Shown here: positions 8,438 through 14,622 of the stretch, one piece after another
Numbering within the stretch: position 1 is the stretch's first letter
How the letters are laid out: each line of letters starts with the position of its first letter
NCBI GenBank assembly: GCA_964400865.1
Contig: CAYNWG010000015.1
Location: 1-20,938 of the forward strand
Reading direction: 5' to 3'
Length of the DNA: 20,938 nucleotides
Origin: DAOQVB01 sp964400865
Lineage (GTDB): Bacteria; Patescibacteriota; Microgenomatia; UBA1400; PJMF01
The notes under the pieces: model-generated
The model's input: the letters and a program-made list of their open reading frames with translations, nothing else
What the model was told of the DNA's origin: nothing
Database searches by the model: none
Position numbers and translations under genes: made by a program

Positions 8438-8465
8438 TTATTCAATTAGATATTAATTGAAATAA
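8438..8465. repeat. AT-rich hairpin between tRNA-Lys and the methyltransferase gene
   Basis: TTATTCAATTA (8438-8448) pairs with TAATTGAAATAA (8454-8465), with one bulged A and a 5-nt loop. The stem has only one G:C pair and no T-run follows, so its value as a terminator for the tRNA transcript is doubtful. Confidence 0.25.
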
Positions 8466-8488
8466 TCAAAAGCTATTTGCGTATTTTG

Positions 8489-8562
8489 TGAGCCCGCTGG
8501 GACTCGAACCCAGGACGCACAGCTTAAAAGGCTGTCGCTCTAACCGACTGAGCTACGGGCCC
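8489..8562 (-). tRNA. tRNA-Lys (anticodon UUU)
   Basis: The minus strand folds as a complete 74-nt cloverleaf. The acceptor stem GGGCCCG/CGGGCTC has one G:U pair, the D-stem is GCTC/GAGC, and the anticodon stem ACAGC/GCTGT carries loop CTTTTAA. The T-arm is CTGGG-TTCGAGT-CCCAG, and the discriminator is A. The loop puts UUU at 34-36, so the tRNA reads lysine AAA/AAG. CCA is not encoded, so a CCA-adding enzyme is needed. The tRNA has its own promoter just upstream. Confidence 0.95.
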
Positions 8563-8582
8563 AGCTCACAATTGTGGGTGTA

Positions 8583-8591
8583 ATTATACCA
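8583..8591 (-). promoter_or_regulatory. extended -10 promoter of tRNA-Lys
   Basis: The minus strand reads TGGTATAAT, identical to the extended -10 before the methyltransferase gene. It lies 20 nt before the mature tRNA 5' end, giving a start near 8576 and a precursor leader of about 14 nt for RNase P to remove. Confidence 0.6.
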
Positions 8592-8634
8592 ACCATTATC
8601 AGAAAAGCACTAGGTGGGTATCATCAACCACTAA

Positions 8635-8643
8635 TGATATAGT
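8635..8643 (+). promoter_or_regulatory. extended -10 promoter of mutM
   Basis: TGATATAGT fits TGnTATANT and ends 7 nt before the ATG at 8651, which predicts transcription starting at or next to the start codon. There is no Shine-Dalgarno sequence. Confidence 0.5.
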
Positions 8644-8650
8644 ACAAAAG

Positions 8651-9502
8651 ATGCCAGAGTTACCAGAAGTTGAGACCATTGCCAGACGATTAGCCACCAA
8701 ATTGACTGGTCGAAAGATTATTTCTGTTTCTGTGTTAAGAAATAAAAGCTGGAGTGGTCAAAGCGAGTTGGTGATAGGTCGAGCTATCCAAAGCATCACT
8801 CGTCGAGCGAAAATACTCATCATTGATTTCGAACAATCAATCGATTCGATGTTGGTTCATCTCAAAATGACGGGGCAGTTAATTCATGTTGATCAAAACA
8901 AAGTAAAAGTTGGTGGTGGTCATCCAACCGCAGATTGGGTTGACGAATTACCAGGCAAACATACGAGAGTAATTCTTACATTAGATGATAGTTCAACACT
9001 CTATTTCAATGACATGCGAGTGTTTGGTTGGATGAAGGTTGTGACTGAAGCAGAAAAACAAAAAGAATTGAAAGCATTTGGTCCAGATATTATTGATTCT
9101 GAAATAACAGAAACATGGTTTTATCAGCACTTGCAAAAAAAATCCCAATCTATCAAGCAGGTAATTATGGATAGTTCTTTCATTGCTGGTGTGGGGAATA
9201 TTTACGCCTGTGATGGTTTGCATTTGGCTGGTGTCTCCCCCACTCGTTCTGCAAAATTACTGAGTCGGGACGAATCGAACCGACTCCTTCACTCTTTGAA
9301 AACCATTATTAATCGCGGAATAGAGCTTGGTGGGGCGACGATTCAAAATTATAAAAATGTTGATGGATTGTCGGGAAAATATCAATTAGAACGGAGAGTC
9401 TATGCTAGAGAAAACGAACCATGTTTAGTATGTGATCGGGCAATACTGAGGATTAAACAGGCTGGCAGAAGTACATTTTATTGTTCCCATTGTCAAAAAT
9501 AG
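8651..9502 (+). CDS. mutM: formamidopyrimidine-DNA glycosylase / AP lyase
   Basis: This 283-aa protein starts MPELPEVETI, the Fpg signature. After Met removal the N-terminal Pro is the catalytic nucleophile, with Glu3 and Glu6. K54 in RRAK matches the conserved Lys57 of E. coli Fpg. GVGNIYA is the conserved helix-two-turn-helix element that contacts DNA. The C-terminus holds the zinc finger C258-C261-C278-C281, with the conserved Arg in GRSTFY. The enzyme removes 8-oxoguanine and formamidopyrimidines from DNA and nicks the abasic site. Length and motifs are complete. The insertion after HLKMTGQL (GGGHPTADW...ELPGKHTRV) is a common variant in several phyla. The gene stands alone, flanked by a divergent tRNA and a convergent zinc-ribbon gene. 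Confidence 0.95.
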   Translation: MPELPEVETIARRLATKLTGRKIISVSVLRNKSWSGQSELVIGRAIQSITRRAKILIIDFEQSIDSMLVHLKMTGQLIHVDQNKVKVGGGHPTADWVDELPGKHTRVILTLDDSSTLYFNDMRVFGWMKVVTEAEKQKELKAFGPDIIDSEITETWFYQHLQKKSQSIKQVIMDSSFIAGVGNIYACDGLHLAGVSPTRSAKLLSRDESNRLLHSLKTIINRGIELGGATIQNYKNVDGLSGKYQLERRVYARENEPCLVCDRAILRIKQAGRSTFYCSHCQK

Positions 9503-9527
9503 ATTTAGATTTATAGATATCGAATTA

Positions 9528-9938
9528 CTATTCTTGTGGTGATGGTCGGAATGATATCCCTATGGCAGTAATTCCTGAAATGATTACTAAGAGCAATAAC
9601 AATTGAGCAGTTCTCGCATCCATATCGGGGTTAATAATTGAGGAATTATCATGAATTTTCCACATTGCATAAGAAGCTATTGCTACCAGAAACGAACCAC
9701 CTGAGGCCAAAAAACTATCGATTATCCAGGATGCTCTATTTTCTGGCAATTCTTCCTGCTCGATATTGGATACGGGTGAACTAAGTGGCATGCCGATTGC
9801 ATCTGGGAATGTAGTTTTCTTAGTAGTGTGAAATTTTCTTGATCCACAACTTGAACAAACTATTGTTGTAGGTTCTACTTCATTTCCACAATACTGACAG
9901 GTGCGACTGTGTGTTTCTTGAGTTTCATTTGATTGCAT
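9528..9938 (-). CDS. zinc-ribbon protein with two transmembrane helices
   Basis: This small 136-aa protein starts with a zinc ribbon: C14-x-x-C17 in CQYCG and C28-x-x-C31 in CSSCG. A polar linker of about 40 residues follows, then two hydrophobic helices (about 71-94 and 111-130) and a short tail ending FRPSPQE. The layout, a cytoplasmic zinc ribbon on a membrane hairpin, is common among uncharacterised bacterial proteins, and no function can be assigned. It lies downstream of ldh on the same strand but is separated by 132 bp that contains its own candidate promoter in an AT-rich dyad. Confidence 0.75.
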   Translation of the reverse strand: MQSNETQETHSRTCQYCGNEVEPTTIVCSSCGSRKFHTTKKTTFPDAIGMPLSSPVSNIEQEELPENRASWIIDSFLASGGSFLVAIASYAMWKIHDNSSIINPDMDARTAQLLLLLVIISGITAIGISFRPSPQE

Positions 9939-9983
9939 ACGCTAGATCAGCTTTTTTGATTTAGGTGAGACAAATCATTAAAT

Positions 9984-10018
9984 TAATATATAGTATTATA
10001 TCATTATAATATATATTA
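9984..10018. promoter_or_regulatory. AT-only dyad containing an extended -10 box for the zinc-ribbon gene
   Basis: TAATATATA (9984-9992) and TATATATTA (10010-10018) form a 9-bp inverted repeat. The 35-nt dyad contains only one G and one C. On the minus strand TGATATAAT (10003-9995) is a perfect extended -10, giving a start near 9988 and a leader of about 50 nt before the ATG at 9938. The AT bias makes chance matches likely. Confidence 0.4.
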
Positions 10019-10070
10019 TGTCAAAACACTAGTTGATTGCGTCTTAAACAAGGTCGAAGGATCGTGAATA

Positions 10071-11003
10071 TTATAGATATTGTTTCAAAGTATTAACTGA
10101 TTTTTCTAGATCTTGTTTTTCTTCCCAACTCAGCTTCGGTTGCAGTATAGTTTCTACTCCCCTTCTACCAACAACACAAGGCACGCTCAGAGCAACACCC
10201 GAATGACCATGGAAATTATGTAGCGGAATTGACACGGGAAGTACGGATTTTGAATCAGTCAGCACGCATTTAACAATATGAGATAGCACTGCGGCAATGC
10301 CGTAATATGTGGCGCCTTTTGATTCAATTATAGTGTAAGCGGCCCTGCGAGCTTTTTCGTACGCTTCAATTGCTTTTTTGTCTGAAAAATTAGGAAATTC
10401 GTTGAGCGGTTGACCACCAACGGTTGCCTGAGAAATGACGGGAAACGAGCTATCGCCATGTTCTCCCAAAATGTAGGCATGAATGCTTCTGGGATTAACT
10501 TTTAAAAATTCTGAAAGATGAAAACGAAATCGGGAGGTGTCCAAGACTGTGCCGGAACCAAAAATCTGACCCTTGGGTAAACCTGCCATTTGATAGGCTT
10601 TATATGTCAGTACATCCACGGGGTTAGAAACAAGGATTATGACTGCTTCGGGAGCAACTTTGACGATTTCTGGAATTATCGATTCCATAATTGATACATT
10701 TTTGGCCGCCAAGTCAAGACGAGTATCACCAGGTTTTTGTGAAGCTCCGGCTGTCACTATCACCACATCGCTATTCGCTAGATCTTCATATGATTCTGTA
10801 GCATGAATTGTGGCTTGATGCAGAAAGGCTATGCCATGCTCTAAATCGAGCTCTTCGCCAATAATTTCTGCCTTATGGCGACCATACAAGATTAGTTCAT
10901 TGACGACGCCACTGTGCAGGATTGAGAACGCCGCGCTCATACCAACGCGACCACAGCCAACAATGGCAACTTTATTGGAATCTGAGGGATTTGATTTGGG
11001 CAT
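10071..11003 (-). CDS. ldh: L-lactate dehydrogenase
   Basis: This 310-aa protein has an N-terminal Rossmann fold with GCGRVG (16-21). Q89 in SQKPGDTR sits at the position (Gln102 in LDH numbering) that separates lactate from malate dehydrogenases, where MDH has Arg, so LDH is favoured. R95, N127, D155/R158 in LDTSRFR and catalytic H182 in GEHGDS complete the active site. The enzyme reduces pyruvate to L-lactate and regenerates NAD+, the expected last step of fermentation in an organism without respiration. It follows the transketolase genes on the same strand after 41 bp but has its own -10 box (TATAGT), 6 nt before the ATG. Confidence 0.92.
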   Translation of the reverse strand: MPKSNPSDSNKVAIVGCGRVGMSAAFSILHSGVVNELILYGRHKAEIIGEELDLEHGIAFLHQATIHATESYEDLANSDVVIVTAGASQKPGDTRLDLAAKNVSIMESIIPEIVKVAPEAVIILVSNPVDVLTYKAYQMAGLPKGQIFGSGTVLDTSRFRFHLSEFLKVNPRSIHAYILGEHGDSSFPVISQATVGGQPLNEFPNFSDKKAIEAYEKARRAAYTIIESKGATYYGIAAVLSHIVKCVLTDSKSVLPVSIPLHNFHGHSGVALSVPCVVGRRGVETILQPKLSWEEKQDLEKSVNTLKQYL

Positions 11004-11009
11004 AATTTC

Positions 11010-11015
11010 ACTATA
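11010..11015 (-). promoter_or_regulatory. -10 box of ldh
   Basis: The minus strand reads TATAGT, ending 6 nt before the ATG at 11003, which predicts a leaderless mRNA. No good -35 box is visible. Readthrough from the transketolase genes is also possible. Confidence 0.45.
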
Positions 11016-11044
11016 CAGAAAAACTTTGAGAAGTTCGACTAGAA

Positions 11045-11989
11045 TTAGTTGGATGAATGAAAGAGGCTACTAACCACTTCAGAAATATTTTCGGCAGTAA
11101 GTCCGTGTTTTTGATACAGCTCGTCGGGTGCGCCTGATTCGCCAAACACATCTTGAACTCCGATGATTTTATATGGTGTTCGAATAGTTTCTTGTGAAAC
11201 TAATTCTGCAATTGCCGAGCCAAGTCCACCTGCGACCTGATGATCCTCAACTACTACTACAGCTTGGGTTTGGCGAAATGCTTGTAGGATAGTTGATTGG
11301 TCAAGCGGTTTAATTGAGGCAGAGTTAATAACTCTCGCAGATATAGCAACATGGTCGAGAAATTTACTCGATTCTAAGGCGCGCGCGACCATGGTGCCGT
11401 GGGCGATAATTGTGACATCCGAGCCTTGTTTGAGCACTTGCGCGCGCCCAATTTTAAAAGGAGTACCCTCTTTTATTATTGATTCAACGGGTAATTTACT
11501 GGTTCGAATATACACAGGACCTGGGTACTGAGCTGCAGCTAGCGTTGCTTGAAAGGCTTCTTCCTCATCGGCAGGCGCTAGCACGATCATGTTGGGGAGT
11601 ACTCGCATCAATGCAATGTCTTCGAGTGCTTGGTGAGTGGCGCCATCGGGGCCCGTAGCTAGTCCAGCATGGCCGCCAATAATTTTGACTGGTAAATTGC
11701 TATACGCGATGGCGCTCCGGATAACTCCCCAATTTAAGCCTGGGCTAAAAACTCCATAACTGGTAATAAAGGGGATTTTTTTGCCAAGGGCTAAGCCTGC
11801 AGCGATGCCAGCCATGTTTTGTTCGGCTACGCCAACCTCAATGAATCGTTGTGGAAACTTTTTTGCAAACGCCTCTACTTTGGTCGATTCGGCTAAATCG
11901 GCAGTTAACACCACTACCTGAGGTTTAGTTTTACCCAGTTCTAGTAATGCCCCACCCACCCCATCTCGTGTTGCTAGCATAGTTACCAT
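11045..11989 (-). CDS. transketolase, C-terminal subunit
   Basis: This 314-aa protein corresponds to the pyrimidine-binding and C-terminal domains of transketolase. E56 in VGVAEQNMAG is the glutamate that activates the thiamine diphosphate ring. GGHAGLATGPDGATHQ is the substrate and cofactor loop typical of transketolases. The second half matches the transketolase C domain (VVVEDHQVAGGLGSAIAEL). The protein should pair with the product of the overlapping upstream gene to form the active enzyme, which moves two-carbon units between sugar phosphates in the non-oxidative pentose route. The ATG overlaps the upstream stop (ATGGTAA, 7 nt), so translation is probably coupled. A second ATG lies three codons in. 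Confidence 0.92.
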   Translation of the reverse strand: MVTMLATRDGVGGALLELGKTKPQVVVLTADLAESTKVEAFAKKFPQRFIEVGVAEQNMAGIAAGLALGKKIPFITSYGVFSPGLNWGVIRSAIAYSNLPVKIIGGHAGLATGPDGATHQALEDIALMRVLPNMIVLAPADEEEAFQATLAAAQYPGPVYIRTSKLPVESIIKEGTPFKIGRAQVLKQGSDVTIIAHGTMVARALESSKFLDHVAISARVINSASIKPLDQSTILQAFRQTQAVVVVEDHQVAGGLGSAIAELVSQETIRTPYKIIGVQDVFGESGAPDELYQKHGLTAENISEVVSSLFHSSN

Positions 11990-12828
11990 TGAATCCGATT
12001 TTGTAAGCTTCTAATTTGTTGTATTGCCTCAATTGTATCTGGAAGCGTTGGAGTTTTACCATGCCAGTCTGGTAAATTTTCCATAAACTCTACTCCCTTA
12101 CCAGGTATAGTGTTACAGATAATGGCGGTGGGTCGGTCATGAATCGCCTTGGCATGATTGCAGGCATCGATGACTGCCACAAAATTATGTCCATCCACTG
12201 CAAAAACCTGCCACCCAAAATAATTTAACTTATCACTCAGTGGTTCGATTGGCATCACTGTTTCTGTAAAACCATCAATCTGAATATTGTTTCTGTCTAT
12301 GAGCACAGTCACATTATCTAATTTTTTTGCAGCCCCAAATTGATAGCCCTCCCAAGTTTGACCCTCTTGGTGTTCGCCATCACTTAATAAGCAGTAGACT
12401 CGATTGGGCAAAGCATCCATTTTGAAGGCCAGCGCCAAACCAAGTGCTTGTGATAAACCTTGACCCAAAGGTCCAGATGTATTTTCAATTCCAGGCAGAC
12501 TATCCAGGTGTGGGTGACCTTGTAGTCGACTCTCAAATTTTCGCAGCGAATGAAGTTCGTCTTTGGTGAAGTAACTTGCTTCTGCCAATGTGGCGTACAA
12601 AACGGGGCAAATGTGACCATTCGAAAGCACGACACGATCACGATCAGGCCAATTTGGTTGGGTGGGATCGTGTTTGACGACATTGCCAAAATACAGTGCG
12701 GTGAAAACGTCTGCCATCCCCAGTGAGCCCGCGCTATGTCCCGATCCAGCTTCAAGCAACATCAATACCACTGATTGCCTGATGGCTTGTGCAATTGCTT
12801 GTAATCGTTTAGCTTCAATGGGTTCCAC
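11983..12828 (-). CDS. transketolase, N-terminal (thiamine diphosphate) subunit
   Basis: This 281-aa protein is the diphosphate-binding half of transketolase. GSGHSAGSLG (28-37), SNGHICPVLYA (69-79) and GPLGQGLSQALG (119-130) are present. The thiamine diphosphate/Mg motif starts SDGEHQEG (149-156) and ends in the Asn pair at 180-181. It is the N-terminal half of a full-length transketolase; the C-terminal half is the next gene. This split arrangement is known from archaea and many CPR bacteria. The start is GTG. It is supported by TGCTATGCT (12843-12835), an extended -10 that ends 6 nt upstream, so the mRNA is probably leaderless. The next upstream ATG is out of frame. Confidence 0.92.
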   Translation of the reverse strand: MEPIEAKRLQAIAQAIRQSVVLMLLEAGSGHSAGSLGMADVFTALYFGNVVKHDPTQPNWPDRDRVVLSNGHICPVLYATLAEASYFTKDELHSLRKFESRLQGHPHLDSLPGIENTSGPLGQGLSQALGLALAFKMDALPNRVYCLLSDGEHQEGQTWEGYQFGAAKKLDNVTVLIDRNNIQIDGFTETVMPIEPLSDKLNYFGWQVFAVDGHNFVAVIDACNHAKAIHDRPTAIICNTIPGKGVEFMENLPDWHGKTPTLPDTIEAIQQIRSLQNRIQW

Positions 12829-12834
12829 AACTCA

Positions 12835-12843
12835 AGCATAGCA
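12835..12843 (-). promoter_or_regulatory. extended -10 promoter of the transketolase genes
   Basis: The minus strand reads TGCTATGCT, 6 nt before the GTG start at 12828. It lies 12 bp from the truB -10 box on the other strand, so the two promoters overlap. Confidence 0.5.
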
Positions 12844-12852
12844 AATTACGAG

Positions 12853-12858
12853 TACAAT
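12853..12858 (+). promoter_or_regulatory. -10 box of truB
   Basis: TACAAT ends 8 nt before the truB ATG at 12867, predicting a leaderless or nearly leaderless mRNA. No -35 consensus is visible upstream, where the sequence is also the start of the transketolase gene. Confidence 0.45.
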
Positions 12859-12866
12859 GGGTAGCC

Positions 12867-13571
12867 ATGAGCGACGACTTGACCCCATCTGTGTTTGAAG
12901 AAATTCTTAGTACAAAAAGGGGGATGCTGTTGGTTGACAAGCCAGTAGGTCCAACCAGTCATGATATTGTCGCTTGGGCAAGGAAAGTTTTTCAAGTGAG
13001 AAAAATTGGTCACACAGGTACGCTTGATCCGCTCGCGAGTGGTTTGTTAATTTTGTTGATTAGTCGAGATTTTACCAAGTTACAAACCCAATTGTTGAAG
13101 CAGGATAAAACTTATCTTGTCACTGCCCAAATGGGTAGTACGAGTACTACATATGATAGTTTGGGTGAAATTTCAAAATCTATTGTTAGTGCCAAACCAA
13201 CTGAGAATCAACTCTTCCTTGCCTTAGAGCAATTTTTAGGTGAAATTGATCAAGAAGTGCCAGCATTTTCTGCGGTCAAAGTTGGGGGAAAAAAACTATA
13301 TAAAATTGCTCGTCGTAATTCCACAGTTCTACCCAAGCTGCCCAGTAGGAGAGTATTGATTTCAAGTATAGAATTGATTGAGTATACTTGGCCTTTTGTA
13401 TCACTTCGAATTGCATGCAGTTCTGGCACCTATGTGCGCTCGCTCATAAGTGACTTGGGTAAATTCCTCAATGTTGGCGCAATGGTAACTTCGCTCCGTC
13501 GCGAGCGAATTGGATCATTATCTCTCGAAGAAGCTTTCGTTTGTCCGTACTTTATTTCGCGTCATCACTAA
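12867..13571 (+). CDS. truB: tRNA pseudouridine-55 synthase
   Basis: This 234-aa protein carries the TruB signature: GMLLVDKPVGPTSHD (19-33) and GHTGTLDPLASGLL (48-61), in which D54 is the catalytic aspartate. KTYLVTAQMG, VPAFSAVKVGGKKLYKIAR and SSGTYVRSLISDLG are further conserved blocks. The enzyme makes pseudouridine at position 55 in the T-loop of tRNAs. The protein is shorter than E. coli TruB because it ends soon after the catalytic domain, so the C-terminal PUA-type domain is missing or very reduced, as is common in small genomes. Its last 20 nt overlap the convergent DUF1599 gene. Confidence 0.95.
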   Translation: MSDDLTPSVFEEILSTKRGMLLVDKPVGPTSHDIVAWARKVFQVRKIGHTGTLDPLASGLLILLISRDFTKLQTQLLKQDKTYLVTAQMGSTSTTYDSLGEISKSIVSAKPTENQLFLALEQFLGEIDQEVPAFSAVKVGGKKLYKIARRNSTVLPKLPSRRVLISSIELIEYTWPFVSLRIACSSGTYVRSLISDLGKFLNVGAMVTSLRRERIGSLSLEEAFVCPYFISRHH

Positions 13572-13884
13572 CTTCTAGTGATTGAAACCAGCCCCGGCGA
13601 TATAAAACAGCGATAATGCTGTAAACGCCGATGTCCACCCAGGTTTCCTCGATTTGTTCATTGGTTGGTTCATTGCCAGTCATAAGTAAATGCTTGAGCC
13701 GTTCAACTTTTTCACTCACTCGCATGGCAATACCCAATTCCTTATTTGCGAGGATGTTACCCTTACCGTAATCTCGATGTTTTTTAAGAAACATTTCCAA
13801 TAATTCAGCGGAAACTAAGTCAAAAGCCACATCTAAGGTTTTTGGAGGTGAAATTTTTTTTGTCATTTTGATATCATACATCAT
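13552..13884 (-). CDS. DUF1599 / nucleotide-modification-associated domain 1 (Nmad1) protein
   Basis: This protein of about 110 aa resembles the DUF1599 (Nmad1) family. Typical features are DYGKGNILANKELGIAMR, then SEKVERLKHLL, a PTNEQIEETWVDIG helix and YSIIAVLYRRGWF at the end. The acidic and helical layout recalls MazG-like nucleotide pyrophosphohydrolases, which suggests a role in nucleotide-pool or modified-nucleotide chemistry; that role is inference. I chose the ATG at 13884. A TTG one codon upstream and ATGs at 13881 and 13866 are alternatives. The start overlaps the stop of the ParB-like gene by 11 nt, so the two are probably translated together. The 3' end overlaps truB by 20 nt, tail to tail. 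Confidence 0.65.
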   Translation of the reverse strand: MMYDIKMTKKISPPKTLDVAFDLVSAELLEMFLKKHRDYGKGNILANKELGIAMRVSEKVERLKHLLMTGNEPTNEQIEETWVDIGVYSIIAVLYRRGWFQSLEVSDDAK

Positions 13885-14506
13885 CAATTAACTCTTCGCG
13901 TTTAATTATGATATTAGGTTGTCCTTCACGCACCCTTCTCCACTGCCCGTCTCGAAATGCTGCCTCAAAGTGAGTGGTACTTTTCGGGTCAATAGTGAGA
14001 TTTGGGTTCGTAAAACAACTCTCAATCTGTTCAATGGTGAGTGGGGTTTCGTCAATTTTTGAAGCTCTCAGAGACACGATTTCTGGTTTTCGACCAGGGA
14101 TAATCTGAATAGGAATATATTGATGTTTGAGAATTTTTTGGGCTTGTAATATTTTCAAAGCCTCGAGCCGATTGTGACCATCTGCGATACCTAGTTGACC
14201 ATAAGAAATGTTATCAAGAACTTGAACTTGGTTTGTTAAGATTGTGTCATAAATGACATCACCTTCTCGCTCGATTGCGGAGATAGCTGGACCTTCGTAC
14301 CCATATTTTAGTAAAGAATTTAAAATACTTTGGACCTGATTATTACTGAGATTGTTAGCTAATTCGTGCGTACCAATTAAATCTAGTAGAATATATGCAA
14401 ACTTCAAAGGTAACTTTGAGAGTTGACTAAATCTGGCATTTTTAACAGTAAAACGAGGGGCAAGTTTATTCGCACTTTGGGTGGTTTGAGTAGGTTTCAT
14501 CGACAT
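13874..14506 (-). CDS. ParB/sulfiredoxin-fold protein with DGHNR motif (SerK/DUF1015-like)
   Basis: In this 210-aa protein, IADGHNRLEALKIL (107-120) followed by QYIPIQII (129-136) is the core motif of the ParB/sulfiredoxin fold. Unlike partitioning ParB, there is no helix-turn-helix DNA-binding domain, no linker and no partner ParA in the window. DGHxR proteins of this size include the free-serine-kinase (SerK/SbnI) and DUF1015 groups. DPKSTTHF (173-180) resembles the PPKST block of DUF1015. A small-molecule kinase or nucleotide-binding role is therefore more likely than chromosome partitioning, but this is inference. It is translationally coupled to the DUF1599 gene. Two starts, ATG-TCG-ATG, lie close together. 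TGGTAGTAT and TATTAT upstream give -10 boxes 4 or 7 nt from the first and second ATG. Confidence 0.6.
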   Translation of the reverse strand: MSMKPTQTTQSANKLAPRFTVKNARFSQLSKLPLKFAYILLDLIGTHELANNLSNNQVQSILNSLLKYGYEGPAISAIEREGDVIYDTILTNQVQVLDNISYGQLGIADGHNRLEALKILQAQKILKHQYIPIQIIPGRKPEIVSLRASKIDETPLTIEQIESCFTNPNLTIDPKSTTHFEAAFRDGQWRRVREGQPNIIIKREELIDDV

Positions 14507-14529
14507 AATAATACTACCATTTTTACTGC

Positions 14530-14559
14530 TTGCATTGGCAATTTGTTATCTTGTACACT
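14530..14559 (+). promoter_or_regulatory. promoter of the glycogen-synthase-like gene
   Basis: TTGCAT (14530-14535), 18 nt, TACACT (14554-14559): 4/6 matches each. The predicted start near 14566 gives a leader of about 57 nt that contains the hairpin at 14591-14613. Confidence 0.35.
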
Positions 14560-14590
14560 GGATGAAGCGTATATACGAGCGAGTACATTT

Positions 14591-14613
14591 AAAAGCTAAC
14601 TGTAGTAGCTTTT
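14591..14613 (+). promoter_or_regulatory. hairpin in the leader of the glycogen-synthase-like gene
   Basis: AAAAGCTA (14591-14598) and TAGCTTTT (14606-14613) form a perfect 8-bp stem with a 7-nt loop, 9 nt before the ATG at 14623. The A-run/T-run arms give it a terminator-like shape on both strands. The spacer to the ATG (TGGTTTGGT) has no Shine-Dalgarno sequence. Confidence 0.4.
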
Positions 14614-14622
14614 TGGTTTGGT

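Noticed and set aside
10071..11003. Malate dehydrogenase instead of lactate dehydrogenase
   Set aside because: The specificity residue is Gln (Q89 in QKPGDTR), as in LDH, not Arg as in MDH.
12384..12755. 123-aa open frame on the minus strand
   Set aside because: It is a different frame inside the N-terminal transketolase gene, whose cofactor motifs are intact.
13874..14506. Reading the DGHNR protein as a chromosome-partitioning ParB
   Set aside because: There is no helix-turn-helix domain, no ParA neighbour and no parS-like repeat nearby; size and motif fit the small-molecule branch of the fold better.
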